From NCBI RefSeq assembly GCF_001548055.1, contig NZ_AP014724.1, positions 2,604,001 through 2,668,000 of the forward strand: 64,000 bases of DNA, read 5' to 3'. The position numbers and the translations under genes were made by a program. How positions within the stretch are numbered: the stretch's first letter is position 1; each line of letters starts with the position of its first letter. Under the pieces are notes generated by a model. It worked only from the letters and a program-made list of their open reading frames with translations, did not search any database and had not been told where the DNA came from. Positions 1 to 8,590 of the stretch are shown here, piece by piece. The stretch comes from Sulfurospirillum cavolei. Its GTDB lineage: Bacteria; Campylobacterota; Campylobacteria; Campylobacterales; Sulfurospirillaceae.

Positions 1-579
1 ATCGAAAAAATTCCGATGGCGGAACATCACCACGAAGACGAAGGCAAAGAACATAAAGGTCATGCGCATCACGACCATGATCACGAGCAGGGCGAACTCG
101 ATCCGCACGTTTGGCTTGATCCGATTTTGGTCAAAACCCAAGCACACACTATCTATGAAGCTTTGGTAACGCTTTATCCCGAACAAAAAGCACTCTTTGC
201 TCAAAACTATGAAGCCTTCATGACATCGCTCGATGCGTTAGACGTTTCCATTCAACAGACCCTTGCCGATGTTAAAAATCGCAAATTTATCGTTTTCCAT
301 CCTTCTTTCGGTTATTTTGCCAAACATTACGGCTTAGAGCAAATCCCCGTTGAAGTCAGCGGTAAAGAACCAAAACCGGCAGAACTTGCTAAAATTATCG
401 ACGAAGCAAAAGAAGAAGGTGCCAAAGTCGTTTTCGTCTCTCCTCAATTTTCTAAAAAAAGTGCCGAAACGATTGCGAAACAGATCAACGGAAAAACTTT
501 AACCATCGATCCTTTGGCGTACGAATGGAAAGAGAATATGCTCAGCGTTGCCAAAATCTTTCAATCAGAACTAAAATGA
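1..579 (+). CDS. znuA: Zinc ABC transporter substrate-binding protein ZnuA, C-terminal part (5' end outside window)
   Basis: The reading frame is open from base 1, so the gene starts upstream of the window and only about 190 C-terminal residues are visible. A histidine-rich loop (HHHEDEGKEHKGHAHHDHDH) is followed by LDPHVWLDP, the usual order in cluster A-I zinc-binding lipoproteins and periplasmic proteins; the loop is thought to gather Zn2+ and the next His is a metal ligand. Further on, FHPSFGYFAKHYGL carries another conserved His. The protein would deliver zinc in the periplasm to the ZnuBC permease encoded immediately downstream (11-base gap to znuC). Manganese or other metals cannot be excluded from sequence alone, but the His-rich loop favours zinc. 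Confidence 0.9.
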   Translation: MEKIPMAEHHHEDEGKEHKGHAHHDHDHEQGELDPHVWLDPILVKTQAHTIYEALVTLYPEQKALFAQNYEAFMTSLDALDVSIQQTLADVKNRKFIVFHPSFGYFAKHYGLEQIPVEVSGKEPKPAELAKIIDEAKEEGAKVVFVSPQFSKKSAETIAKQINGKTLTIDPLAYEWKENMLSVAKIFQSELK

Positions 580-590
580 TATAATGCTTT

Positions 591-1352
591 ATGCATTACG
601 ACATCGAAATCAACAATCTTAGCTTTAATTATGAGGGTACGGACGTATTGGAGGGAATCAACCTCCGATACGCCAAAGAAGAGTTCTTGGCAATCATCGG
701 TCCTAACGGCGGCGGAAAAAGCACGCTTTTAAAATTGATGATCGGCCTTTTAGAACCTTCGTGCGGCGAAGTGCTTCTCTTTGGACAAAAACCCTTACAT
801 GTAAGTTCTCAAATAGCCTATGTTCCGCAAGATACGATGGCAAACAAGGATTTCCCGATCAGCGTTTTAGACGTTGTTTTAATGGGCAGGCTCTCTCCTA
901 AGAGTACCGGAAGGTATTCTAAAGAAGACAAACAAATCGCACGAAGCATGTTGGCACATGTCGGTATGAGCGATTTTGAAACCCATAAAATCCATGCGCT
1001 TTCCGGAGGTCAACGCCAGCGTGTTTTTATTGCACGTGCCCTTGCATGCGAAGCCAAAATCATCTTTTTAGACGAACCGACGGCGAGCATCGATACGGCA
1101 GGGCAAATCGCCGTTTTTGAGCTGCTTAAAGAACTCAACCGCACCATCGGCATCGTCTTGATTAGCCATGACGTCAACGTCGCGTTAAATTATGCAACCA
1201 AAGTAGCACATGTCAACAAAACGCTCTACATGCACGACGTTCCCAGCGCACACGATTTTAAACTTTTCCAAAACCAAAAAGCCCACGTATGCGACATCGA
1301 ACTGATTAGCGCGACACGATGCAACCACCTTCATCCAAAGCAAAACCTATGA
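591..1352 (+). CDS. znuC: Zinc ABC transporter ATP-binding protein ZnuC
   Basis: Cytoplasmic ATPase of 253 residues that powers metal uptake with ZnuA and ZnuB. Walker A GPNGGGKS lies at residues 37-44, the ABC signature LSGGQ at 137-141, Walker B IIFLDEP at 157-163 and the switch His in VLISHD near 194. The gene starts 11 bases after znuA and its stop overlaps the ATG of znuB (ATGA at 1349-1352), so the three are one translationally coupled operon. The C-terminal 50 residues after the ABC core are less conserved and contain a Cys and several His. An exact TTACATGTAA palindrome lies inside the gene at 795-804, where it encodes Leu-His-Val. Confidence 0.93.
   Translation: MHYDIEINNLSFNYEGTDVLEGINLRYAKEEFLAIIGPNGGGKSTLLKLMIGLLEPSCGEVLLFGQKPLHVSSQIAYVPQDTMANKDFPISVLDVVLMGRLSPKSTGRYSKEDKQIARSMLAHVGMSDFETHKIHALSGGQRQRVFIARALACEAKIIFLDEPTASIDTAGQIAVFELLKELNRTIGIVLISHDVNVALNYATKVAHVNKTLYMHDVPSAHDFKLFQNQKAHVCDIELISATRCNHLHPKQNL
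795..804. repeat. TTACATGTAA palindrome copy (in znuC)
   Basis: Exact copy of the 10-base palindrome that recurs through the window. It lies in frame in znuC and is read Leu-His-Val. Confidence 0.85.
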
Positions 1353-2146
1353 GCGACATCCTTCACTTCGAATTTATGCAATACGCGCTTTACGCTTCAC
1401 TGATCGTAAGTTTTATCTGCGGCATTATCGGAACGTTGATCGTCATTAACCGTATGGTGTTTATTGCAGGAGGTATCGCGCACGGCTCTTACGGCGGAAT
1501 CGGATTGGCACTCTTTTTAGGCATATCGCCGCTTTTAGGCGCTTCGTTGTTTGCGCTGGGTTTAGGCGGCATTATGGCATACCTTACGCATCGAAACAAT
1601 ACGAGACTCGACTCTCTCATCGGCGTTTTATGGGCGTTCGGTATGGCATTCGGCATTATTATGACCGATTTGACGCCGGGGTACAACGTCGATTTAATGA
1701 GTTATCTTTTCGGGGCGATTTTATCGGTCTCTTTAGAAGATCTTTACGGTATGGGATCCATTCTAGCACTTGTTTTGGTGTTTGTTCTCGTTTTTTACCG
1801 CCAGTTGATCGCGATGAGTTTTGACGCCAAATTTGCAAAACTTCGCGGCGTCAATACCGAACTGCTTTATACTTTGCTGATCTTAATCGTCGCGCTTGGC
1901 GTCGTGATGAGTATTCGTGCGGTCGGACTGATCTTGGTCATTGCCCTCTTAACGATTCCGCCTTATATCGCCGAAAAATTTACCGCTTCGATTGCGGGGA
2001 TGATGACGCTTTCAAGTTTTTTGGCACTGGTATTTTGCGGTATAGGACTTTTGTTGTCGTATCATTTCAATCTAAGTGCCGGTGCTTCCATTATCCTTGT
2101 CGCGACAAGTGCTTTTTTACTTCAATTGCCTTTTAAAAAACGCTAG
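1349..2146 (+). CDS. znuB: Zinc ABC transporter permease ZnuB
   Basis: Integral inner-membrane permease of the ABC-3 family (about 265 residues, 7-8 hydrophobic segments) forming the channel for Zn2+ delivered by ZnuA. The conserved family stretch around VLWAFGMAFGIIMTDLTPGY and the later VVMSIRAVGLILVIALL segment are present. The frame is open further upstream (to 1319), but the ATG at 1349 forms a classic ATGA overlap with the znuC stop, so it is preferred. The last 14 bases overlap the 3' end of the convergent exporter gene. Zur-type regulation would be expected, but the operon start is outside the window. Confidence 0.92.
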   Translation: MSDILHFEFMQYALYASLIVSFICGIIGTLIVINRMVFIAGGIAHGSYGGIGLALFLGISPLLGASLFALGLGGIMAYLTHRNNTRLDSLIGVLWAFGMAFGIIMTDLTPGYNVDLMSYLFGAILSVSLEDLYGMGSILALVLVFVLVFYRQLIAMSFDAKFAKLRGVNTELLYTLLILIVALGVVMSIRAVGLILVIALLTIPPYIAEKFTASIAGMMTLSSFLALVFCGIGLLLSYHFNLSAGASIILVATSAFLLQLPFKKR

Positions 2147-3044
2147 GTTTACTCCGACGCGTTTGATACCATGCGAATGCATACGAACCGACCTCGGCAA
2201 TCAGCATTCCCGCAAGAATCAAACCCGCGCCGCATAGTTGAGAAAAGCTCAAAACTTCTGCGGCGAACCAATATCCGAATGCACCGGCACTCACGGGCTC
2301 CATCGTAAAAATAATGGCGGTTTTCGCCGCGGTCGTAAAACGTTGCATCGCCGTTTGAACCCAAAATGCAAAAATCGTGGCGAATAGCACCGTGATCATC
2401 ACCGCTTCAACGAACGTGTCGTTAACGTGCGGAGGCGTAATGCTTCCTTCTTTCCACAACCCCCCGATGAGAGAGCATACGGCAACGGTTAAAAACTGAA
2501 TGCTGACTAAAAGATAAACATTGTTTTTGCGTGAAAGATGCCCCGTACACACGATATGCAAAGCAAACATAATGGCACATACGAACGCATAAATTTCACC
2601 CCAAGAAAAGCCGATCTCGCTCTTAAGCGTCAAGAGGTAAAGCCCGATTGCGGCGATAACCGCACCGGCAAGCGAAAAAAACGATGCCTTGTGTTTAAAT
2701 AAAAGATACGATCCAAACGGAACGATAATCACGCTTAATCCCGTAATAAAACCGACCGTAGAAGAGTACGTATACGTTAACGCAAAAGTCTGAAACGCAT
2801 AGCCTAAAAACATAAAAAGTCCGAGCAGTACGCCGGCTTTGATAACTTCGTAATTCAGGTATTTCCATTGCTTATACGAAATCAATCCCATTAAAAGTGC
2901 CGCCGAAAAGAATCGCCAAAATAAAAATGTGTATACCGGCGTTTCGTCTACGGCCGTTTGGACGACGACAAAGGTACTCCCCCATGAAATGGCGACCAAC
3001 AGTAATAAAAAATCGGCTCCCGCTTCTTTCCATCGATAATGCAT
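2133..3044 (-). CDS. DMT-superfamily (EamA) transporter
   Basis: 303 residues with about ten hydrophobic helices arranged as two EamA repeats: N-terminal repeat starting with LLLLVAISWGSTFVVVQTAV (residues 15-34), second repeat beginning near WGEIYAFVCAIMFALHIVC. The second repeat contains the typical TAIIFTMEPVSAGAFGYW segment. Members export metabolites or amino acids from the cytoplasm; the substrate cannot be inferred here. The gene is convergent with znuB (14-base overlap) and looks monocistronic. An exact TTACATGTAA sits just upstream, at 3060-3069, in its presumed 5' leader. Confidence 0.85.
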   Translation of the reverse strand: MHYRWKEAGADFLLLLVAISWGSTFVVVQTAVDETPVYTFLFWRFFSAALLMGLISYKQWKYLNYEVIKAGVLLGLFMFLGYAFQTFALTYTYSSTVGFITGLSVIIVPFGSYLLFKHKASFFSLAGAVIAAIGLYLLTLKSEIGFSWGEIYAFVCAIMFALHIVCTGHLSRKNNVYLLVSIQFLTVAVCSLIGGLWKEGSITPPHVNDTFVEAVMITVLFATIFAFWVQTAMQRFTTAAKTAIIFTMEPVSAGAFGYWFAAEVLSFSQLCGAGLILAGMLIAEVGSYAFAWYQTRRSKPSVF

Positions 3045-3059
3045 TAGACTTTTCCTTAA

Positions 3060-3069
3060 TTACATGTAA
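3060..3069. repeat. TTACATGTAA palindrome copy (intergenic)
   Basis: Exact intergenic copy, 16 bases before the start codon of the EamA-family gene (minus strand). Here it could act as an operator or simply be one member of the dispersed set. Confidence 0.8.
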
Positions 3070-3168
3070 AGGCGTTATTGTAGCATAAGCGATAGGAAAA
3101 AATGTGCCAAAATCCCGTCAATACTTGCTAAAAGGAAATATTTATTTAAATCTCTCAGAATAACATGC

Positions 3169-3174
3169 TATAAT
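3169..3174 (+). promoter_or_regulatory. Candidate -10 element for the cytochrome c gene
   Basis: TATAAT preceded by TGC (extended -10-like context), about 53 bases before the ATG; no good -35 is visible, as is common in Campylobacterota. The leader then holds an inverted repeat AAAATATT / AATATTTT (3186-3193 and 3207-3214) ending directly at the GGAGG ribosome-binding site. Confidence 0.5.
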
Positions 3175-3226
3175 CCTAACTTAGTAAAATATTTTTATAC
3201 TCATTTAATATTTTGGAGGTTTTTCT

Positions 3227-3553
3227 ATGCTGCGTCTCCTAAGCTATTCATTCGGAACACTCCTTTTTCTCTCCTCAATCGCCTGTGCGCAAGAGCCCTC
3301 CGTCGAACACGGGGCACAACTTTTTAAACAATGCGCAGGATGCCACGGAGCCGACGGTCGCAACAAAGCTTTCGGTAAAAGCGGTATCATCGCGGGACAA
3401 AGTGCCGAAGATTTGATGGAAAGTATTAAATTTTACCGTGAAAGCGAATTCAAAGCACACGGTACGTCACTGGTAATGTCAAAACAAACCAAAAATATGA
3501 GTCCGCAAGATATTAACGACGTTGCGCATTATATTTCTAAACTACCGAAATAA
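3227..3553 (+). CDS. Periplasmic monohaem cytochrome c (class I, c553-like)
   Basis: 108 residues: signal peptide (cleavage probably after the CAQ near residue 22), haem-binding CAGCHG at residues 36-41, and a C-terminal MSKQTKNMSPQDINDVAHYI segment (from M84) that has the form of the c553 methionine-ligand and final-helix region. Strong ribosome-binding site GGAGGT before the ATG. Small soluble cytochromes of this kind carry electrons between the bc1 complex and oxidases or reductases in the periplasm. The following gene, 25 bases downstream, resembles a cytochrome that has lost haem binding. A second, shorter c553 is encoded at 30222. Confidence 0.9.
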   Translation: MLRLLSYSFGTLLFLSSIACAQEPSVEHGAQLFKQCAGCHGADGRNKAFGKSGIIAGQSAEDLMESIKFYRESEFKAHGTSLVMSKQTKNMSPQDINDVAHYISKLPK

Positions 3554-3578
3554 GACGTAAAGAGAGGCTTTGCTACCG

Positions 3579-3899
3579 ATGAAAAAAATGACTTATTTTT
3601 GCTTAGTGCTCGTATCTTTGTTTTTGATCCCTTCTTCTTTATCCGCAAGCACCGTAAAAGGTAAAATTTTTTATGCAAAAATCCTCAAACCCGTATGCGG
3701 TTTTAACGGCGACGTTATGGGTAAAAAACATACCGTCAGCGAATGGAAGCAATTCTACGAAAACAATCAACTTTCCCTTGCCATAAAAGTGCTTTGTCCA
3801 CAAGCTCCCGATATTACGGAACAAAACGATCTTTTAAACCTCTACCACTTCCTAAGCTCGTTTGCAAGCGATAGCGGTAACGTGCCTTCGTGCAATTAA
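3579..3899 (+). CDS. Small secreted protein, apparently a haem-less cytochrome c relative
   Basis: 106 residues with a signal peptide (MKKMTYFCLVLVSLFLIPSS then LSA). The mature part starts KGKIFYAKILKPVCGFNGD, which resembles the start of a cytochrome c fold (G-x-x-x-F/Y ... C-x-x-x-G) but the C-x-x-C-H motif is absent; three Cys remain (40, 73, 105). An upstream in-frame TTG at 3570 is possible, but the ATG at 3579 is better placed behind AGAGAGG. It follows the true cytochrome gene by 25 bases and is probably cotranscribed. Function not recognised; a redox partner or assembly role is only a guess. Confidence 0.7.
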   Translation: MKKMTYFCLVLVSLFLIPSSLSASTVKGKIFYAKILKPVCGFNGDVMGKKHTVSEWKQFYENNQLSLAIKVLCPQAPDITEQNDLLNLYHFLSSFASDSGNVPSCN

Positions 3900-3986
3900 A
3901 AATCTTGGCATAGGGGCTTTATCTTACTTTTATATTCTATTGATACAATTATGGTTTGTGCGAGATATACGTAAAGAAAGGTTTGA

Positions 3987-4727
3987 ATGAGCCAAGCAAT
4001 TGTGCGTATGGAAAACGTCGATAAATACTACGGCGATTTTCATGTCCTAAAAAATATTAATTTTTCCGTTACCGAAGGTGAAATCGTCGTTATATGCGGT
4101 CCAAGCGGTAGCGGTAAATCAACCCTAATTCGTTGCATCAATAAACTCGAAGAGATCGATAGCGGCGATATTTTTGTCGACGGATTTGATCTTTACGATA
4201 AAAAAGTAAACATTAACCAAGTACGTGCCGAAACCGGCATGGTTTTTCAGCACTTCAATCTTTTTCCCCACTTAACCATTTTAGACAACATCACGATTGC
4301 GCAACGTAAAGTGAAAGGTGCTTCAAAACACGAAGCCAATGAATTGTCCCTCAAATTATTGGAACGTGTCGGGCTGGTGCATAAAGCGCACGGGTATCCC
4401 AACGAACTGAGCGGCGGGCAAAAGCAAAGAGTTGCCATTGCAAGAACACTGGCTATGAAACCTAAAATCATTCTTTTCGACGAACCGACTTCCGCGCTTG
4501 ATCCGGAAATGATCGGAGGCGTCTTAGACGTTATGCGAGAATTAGCGCATGAAAATTATACGATTATTTGCGTAACCCACGAAATGGGTTTTGCCAAAGA
4601 AGTGAGCGATCGCGTGATTTTTATGGACGAAGGGGTGATTATCGAAGAAGCCAGCCCCGAAGCATTTTTTGCCAACCCGAAAACCGAACGTGCTCAAAAA
4701 TTTTTACAAGAAGTGCTTACCCATTAA
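3987..4727 (+). CDS. Polar amino acid ABC transporter, ATP-binding protein (PEB1C/GlnQ type)
   Basis: 246-residue ATPase with Walker A GPSGSGKS at 38-45, Q-loop in [13 protein letters not shown], signature LSGGQ at 141-145 and Walker B IILFDEP at 161-167, all in the wording typical of GlnQ/PEB1C. It energises uptake of a polar amino acid (glutamate, aspartate or glutamine are the usual substrates) with the binding protein and permease encoded next. The ribosome-binding site AAAGG precedes the ATG. First gene of a three-gene operon, 34 bases before the next start. Confidence 0.93.
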   Translation: MSQAIVRMENVDKYYGDFHVLKNINFSVTEGEIVVICGPSGSGKSTLIRCINKLEEIDSGDIFVDGFDLYDKKVNINQVRAETGMVFQHFNLFPHLTILDNITIAQRKVKGASKHEANELSLKLLERVGLVHKAHGYPNELSGGQKQRVAIARTLAMKPKIILFDEPTSALDPEMIGGVLDVMRELAHENYTIICVTHEMGFAKEVSDRVIFMDEGVIIEEASPEAFFANPKTERAQKFLQEVLTH

Positions 4728-4761
4728 TCATTAAAAAATCTATTCTTTAAGGAGAGTGTCA

Positions 4762-5562
4762 ATGAAAAAAATTCTTGCCGCATTACTCGTAATGCTCGGA
4801 CTTAATGCCATGGCTGACGATATCAACCTTTGGCAAAAATCAACCCTCAACTCCATCTTGCAAAAAGGTGAATTAACCGTCGGATTAGAGCCCGGTTATA
4901 TGCCTTTCGAGATGAAAGATAAACAAGGCAATATTATCGGTTTTGACGTCGATTTGGCAAACGAAATGGCAAAAGCGATGGGTGTTAAACTCAAGCTGGT
5001 TCCAACAGCATGGGACGGTATTATTGCGGGATTGCTTACGGGTAAATACGACATTATTATGTCCGGTATGACGATTACGCAAGAGAGAAACCTCAAAATC
5101 AATTTTGCAAACCCTTATATTAGTGTCGGACAAACGCTTCTTGCTACCAAAAAGCATGCGGGCAAAAAATGGAGCGACTTGGATAAACCCGAATACACTA
5201 TCGTGACGAAAATCGGCGTAACCGGCGAAATCGCAACACGTAAAATGTTCAAAAAAGCCAAAATCAGAACGTTTGAAACCGAAGCGGATGCCGCACAAGA
5301 AGTTCTTAACGGCAATGCCGACGCTTTAGTATACGACAAGCCGTATAACGCTATCTTCTTTGCCGAAAAAGGTGCAGGCAAACTCGTGCATATGGATGAA
5401 GAACTCACGTACGAACCTCTTGGTTTTGCCATTCGCAAAGGTGATCCGGATTTCTTAAACTGGCTTAACAACTTCCTAAACCAAACACAACACGACGGTA
5501 CGTATCAAAAAATTTACGATCGTTGGTTTAACGACTCTTCATGGCAAAAAAAGGTAATGTAA
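4762..5562 (+). CDS. Polar amino acid ABC transporter, periplasmic substrate-binding protein (PEB1A/GlnH type)
   Basis: 266 residues with a signal peptide ending AMADD. The SBP_bac_3 fold is clear from GELTVGLEPGYMPFEMKD, IIGFDVDLANEMAKAMG and YDIIMSGMTITQERNLKI, the last containing the Arg that binds the ligand carboxylate. The ATG at 4762 is preferred over an in-frame GTG six bases upstream because GGAGA stands at the right distance. It would capture the amino acid in the periplasm for the neighbouring ABC complex. The ligand specificity is not readable with certainty. Confidence 0.92.
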   Translation: MKKILAALLVMLGLNAMADDINLWQKSTLNSILQKGELTVGLEPGYMPFEMKDKQGNIIGFDVDLANEMAKAMGVKLKLVPTAWDGIIAGLLTGKYDIIMSGMTITQERNLKINFANPYISVGQTLLATKKHAGKKWSDLDKPEYTIVTKIGVTGEIATRKMFKKAKIRTFETEADAAQEVLNGNADALVYDKPYNAIFFAEKGAGKLVHMDEELTYEPLGFAIRKGDPDFLNWLNNFLNQTQHDGTYQKIYDRWFNDSSWQKKVM

Positions 5563-5565
5563 CCA

Positions 5566-6531
5566 GTGGCAAAAGAGAAACAACCACTTTTACACAATAA
5601 AACATTCGGCCACGTCGTGGCCGTTATGTTTTACGTCACACTAGGCTATCTCCTTTTTACGGCTGCTTCCAATATGAACTATATTTGGAAATGGACCAGC
5701 GTTCCCAAATATTTTGCTTATGAACAAACCGATACGATTGCTTCACCGATAGACGGTACGGTACGCGTGAACAACAATACGATCATCGTTCAAGGTACGA
5801 GCGATAGTAAAGAAGTCATTATCGAACCAGGATTTTCGTCAAAAGTCCAAGAAGGCGATCATATCTACGAAAACGACGTTATTGCATCTAAAACCTACTT
5901 AAAAGCCGGACCGCTGATCGAAGGTTTGATCGTAACGTTGGAGGTTTCGGCATTAGCCGCAATCCTTGCATTTGCCATCGGTGCACTTTTAGCGTTTATG
6001 AGAATTTCCCATTTACAGTTTCTGAAAGATATCGCTACGGTTTACATCGCGATTATTCGCGGAACGCCTCTACTCGTACAAATTTTTATTTTTTATTTTA
6101 TTATTGCGACAATCTTTGAATTGGAACGCTTTTTAGCGGGAGCCGTTTCACTCGGTCTTTTCTTCGGCGCTTATATCGCAGAAGTATTGCGAGGAGCGAT
6201 TCAATCGATCGATAAAGGTCAATACGAAGCCGCTAAATCACTCGGTATGAACTACACGCAAACAATGATTTATATCATTATGCCCCAAGCATTGAAACGT
6301 GCTTTGCCTACGTTGGTAGGAGAGATGATAGCACTTGTCAAAGACTCTTCGTTGGTTTCGGTTATCTCCATTACCGATTTGACCAAAGTCGGACGCGAAA
6401 TCGTTGCCAATACTTTTTCGCCGTTTGAAACATGGCTAATCGTTGCGGCGGTTTATTTTACGATCACATTTACGTTAACGGCACTCGGACACAAAATCGA
6501 ATCTCGAATGAAAAAACAAGGCGGTATGTAA
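5566..6531 (+). CDS. Polar amino acid ABC transporter permease with an extra N-terminal helix and HlyD/lipoyl-like insert
   Basis: 321 residues, GTG start three bases after the binding-protein gene. The C-terminal 200 residues are an ordinary HisM-type permease: PLIEGLIVTLEVSALAAIL (116-134), the RGTPLLVQIFIFYF segment, and the EAAKSLGMNYTQTMIYIIMP EAA loop that contacts the ATPase. Ahead of it is an extra transmembrane helix (about 14-35) and about 75 residues that read ASPIDGTVRV ... VQEGDHIYENDVIASKTY, which resembles a biotinyl-lipoyl/HlyD-like hammerhead. Such a domain would sit in the periplasm. Its role, perhaps docking of the binding protein, is inference. Confidence 0.88.
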   Translation: MAKEKQPLLHNKTFGHVVAVMFYVTLGYLLFTAASNMNYIWKWTSVPKYFAYEQTDTIASPIDGTVRVNNNTIIVQGTSDSKEVIIEPGFSSKVQEGDHIYENDVIASKTYLKAGPLIEGLIVTLEVSALAAILAFAIGALLAFMRISHLQFLKDIATVYIAIIRGTPLLVQIFIFYFIIATIFELERFLAGAVSLGLFFGAYIAEVLRGAIQSIDKGQYEAAKSLGMNYTQTMIYIIMPQALKRALPTLVGEMIALVKDSSLVSVISITDLTKVGREIVANTFSPFETWLIVAAVYFTITFTLTALGHKIESRMKKQGGM

Positions 6532-6559
6532 GCTTTCCCGGCTTTCATACCCGTATTGT

Positions 6560-7708
6560 TTATACGCTATACGCCTCCAACTCTTGGTTTAAATCTTCCA
6601 AAATCTCTTTTTCTCGTTGGGAAATATAATTTAAAATCTTTTTGCTCATAATGCGATCGGGAAAAATTCGCATACAGTAACGAAACGAGCCTTGATAATC
6701 GATAATATTGACGATTTCACCTTGCAGTTCAATCGTTTTATCTCCGTCAATTGCGATTGTAGCACTGTTAAGCTCAAACGTTACGCTTACCTTTGCGCCG
6801 ACATAAATACCGTTATTTTCGTTGCTAACGACACCCAAACCGTTAATTGAAAGATCATATAGCCGTCCTGACGTTGGTAGGCTATGGGAAGGACGTAAAT
6901 AGACTTTCGCCAAAATATCGGGATGAACGCGCACAAATTCTCTTTGAATAGCCGGCATGTTTAAAAGGTAGGTAAAATTACTGAGCACAATCGTATTGGT
7001 TTGAAAATTACTCTCGATAATATCGGCTTTGAGGTGTTTACTCAACCACTCATTTTTGACGATAAACGCTTGCGCTTCAAGTTTCATCGCTATTTCTTGC
7101 AGTCGATCGATCTTAAATGTAACGTTTTCGTCTTCTATTTCTATAATTTCCGCTTCCGAGCTGATAGGCACGCCTTTATAGAGATTTAAAAACGTGATTT
7201 TTTGCTTTTCCCCTCGCATACGTTGAAACACGTCAATCAGAGTGTTACTCGGCGTGAATATACTCTCTTGACTAAAGCCCGTATCAAACGACGCGTCGCA
7301 GGGTTGACATGTCGTGCTCTCAAGAAGACCGCTTGGCAGGGCATCGACAAAACGGTTGACGTATCCGATCAAAATCCCAAGTTGCGGACACTTGACATGC
7401 CGCTCGCTTAATTCGCCGTATTTTTCAAGAAGAAACAAAAAACTCCTTGCAACGACATAATGCAATTCACGACTACCGCAACGTAAATGCTCCAAAAGTT
7501 CTTGCGGAACTTCGTTTTCGCATTGGAGCAAGCTTCGATACGTCGCCAAAGCAACCTTTTTTGCTTCGAGAGGTGAGACCTTTGTATCGCTATTAGTATA
7601 AAGACACGCGAAATAATCGCAAAAAACCGTTTCTAACTCCTGATCAAACGGAGCGAGGTTAATAAGAAAAAGTTCTTTTTCGTCTTGAGAAATACTCTTT
7701 TTTTCCAT
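6560..7708 (-). CDS. PilZ-domain protein, candidate cyclic-di-GMP receptor
   Basis: 382 residues. A C-terminal PilZ domain starts at REFVR (R256-R260, the RxxxR motif) and continues to DLSINGLG (285-292, the D/NxSxxG motif), the two pieces that hold c-di-GMP. Residues 170-250 look like the YcgR-type N-terminal barrel, and residues 1-165 are helical and not recognised. No signal peptide or membrane helix, so cytoplasmic. It lies 36 bases downstream of a histidine kinase gene on the same strand, the last of the run pyrC - regulator - kinase - PilZ. It may couple c-di-GMP to motility or attachment, but no target is visible. Confidence 0.85.
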   Translation of the reverse strand: MEKKSISQDEKELFLINLAPFDQELETVFCDYFACLYTNSDTKVSPLEAKKVALATYRSLLQCENEVPQELLEHLRCGSRELHYVVARSFLFLLEKYGELSERHVKCPQLGILIGYVNRFVDALPSGLLESTTCQPCDASFDTGFSQESIFTPSNTLIDVFQRMRGEKQKITFLNLYKGVPISSEAEIIEIEDENVTFKIDRLQEIAMKLEAQAFIVKNEWLSKHLKADIIESNFQTNTIVLSNFTYLLNMPAIQREFVRVHPDILAKVYLRPSHSLPTSGRLYDLSINGLGVVSNENNGIYVGAKVSVTFELNSATIAIDGDKTIELQGEIVNIIDYQGSFRYCMRIFPDRIMSKKILNYISQREKEILEDLNQELEAYSV

Positions 7709-7744
7709 GAAAATGTTCCTCTTACGGTAAATTTAGTGGAGCTA

Positions 7745-8590
7745 TCATTCGGTATCGACGAGACGTGAAATATCTAAAACAACGCTGGTTCCTTCCTCTT
7801 TTTTGGAAAAAATACGCAAAGGAATTTTACATTCATCGCAATATGCTTTGACAAGACTCAATCCTATGCCGTACCCTTCTTTGCTCGTATCGGCTTGGTA
7901 ATAGCGATCAAAAGCCAAGAAAAGTTCTGCTTCGCTCATCCCGATTCCCTGATCCCGAATCGTTAAGATTCCGGCATCAAATACGATAGAGATCGGACGA
8001 TTATTTCTGTTATATTTAACGGCATTATGCAATAGATTCGAAACGACTTTGCCTAATCCGTGTTTATCCGCATAAAGTTGTACATGTACGTTTTGCGTTT
8101 GAATAACAACGTCTTGCGCCATCTCTTTTTGCTTTTCAATAATGCGATTGAGCAAATCTTCCAAGATAAAATATTCTTTTACCACTTCTTGTATCTCTTT
8201 TTTGATGTAATAATCCACTTCTTTGTAAAGCGCATACAAATCATCGCTTGCCAATGCAATCCGCTCCAAACGCTTCTGCTTTTTCGGATCGTTTTCGTTG
8301 TCTCTAATCATTTGCAAATTTGCTTTAATCACCGAAAGAGGAATATTGAGCTCGTGTAACGTATCTTTGAGCAAAATATCCAAAAAATGGTTGGTTTTCA
8401 AAAATGCAGAGAGACAATACGTTACGGTTACATAGCCGACGATGCTTGCAAAGAGTAGACTAAGCACAAATATCCACATCCATGAATCGATCCACAAACA
8501 CAGGATAAAGGTAAAGCTCATCGAAATAAATAAGCTGATGCTCAAACTTATCGCCGTTTTGATGAGAAATTTTCGATCGTTACTTCTCAA
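7745..8590 (-). CDS. Sensor histidine kinase
   Basis: 281 residues: two membrane helices (about 12-34 and 38-60) with almost no periplasmic loop between them, then the H-box LKDTLHELNIPLSVI with the phospho-accepting His79, N-box in NLLHNAVKYN, G1 box DQGIGMS and a GIGLSLVKAY G2 box. With no extracytoplasmic domain, it likely senses a membrane or intracellular signal. It overlaps the upstream response regulator gene by 11 bases, so the two form a coupled pair. The pair resembles the regulator/kinase pair at 28002-29820, which looks paralogous. Confidence 0.92.
   Translation of the reverse strand: MRSNDRKFLIKTAISLSISLFISMSFTFILCLWIDSWMWIFVLSLLFASIVGYVTVTYCLSAFLKTNHFLDILLKDTLHELNIPLSVIKANLQMIRDNENDPKKQKRLERIALASDDLYALYKEVDYYIKKEIQEVVKEYFILEDLLNRIIEKQKEMAQDVVIQTQNVHVQLYADKHGLGKVVSNLLHNAVKYNRNNRPISIVFDAGILTIRDQGIGMSEAELFLAFDRYYQADTSKEGYGIGLSLVKAYCDECKIPLRIFSKKEEGTSVVLDISRLVDTE

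Noticed and set aside
1319-1348. Earlier start of znuB at 1319
   Set aside because: The added residues have no family counterpart, and the ATGA coupling at 1349 is the better start.
4885-5298. 137-residue open frame antisense to the amino acid-binding protein gene
   Set aside because: Its composition (rich in Phe, His and Arg) is typical of antisense frames, and the sense frame encodes a clear binding protein.
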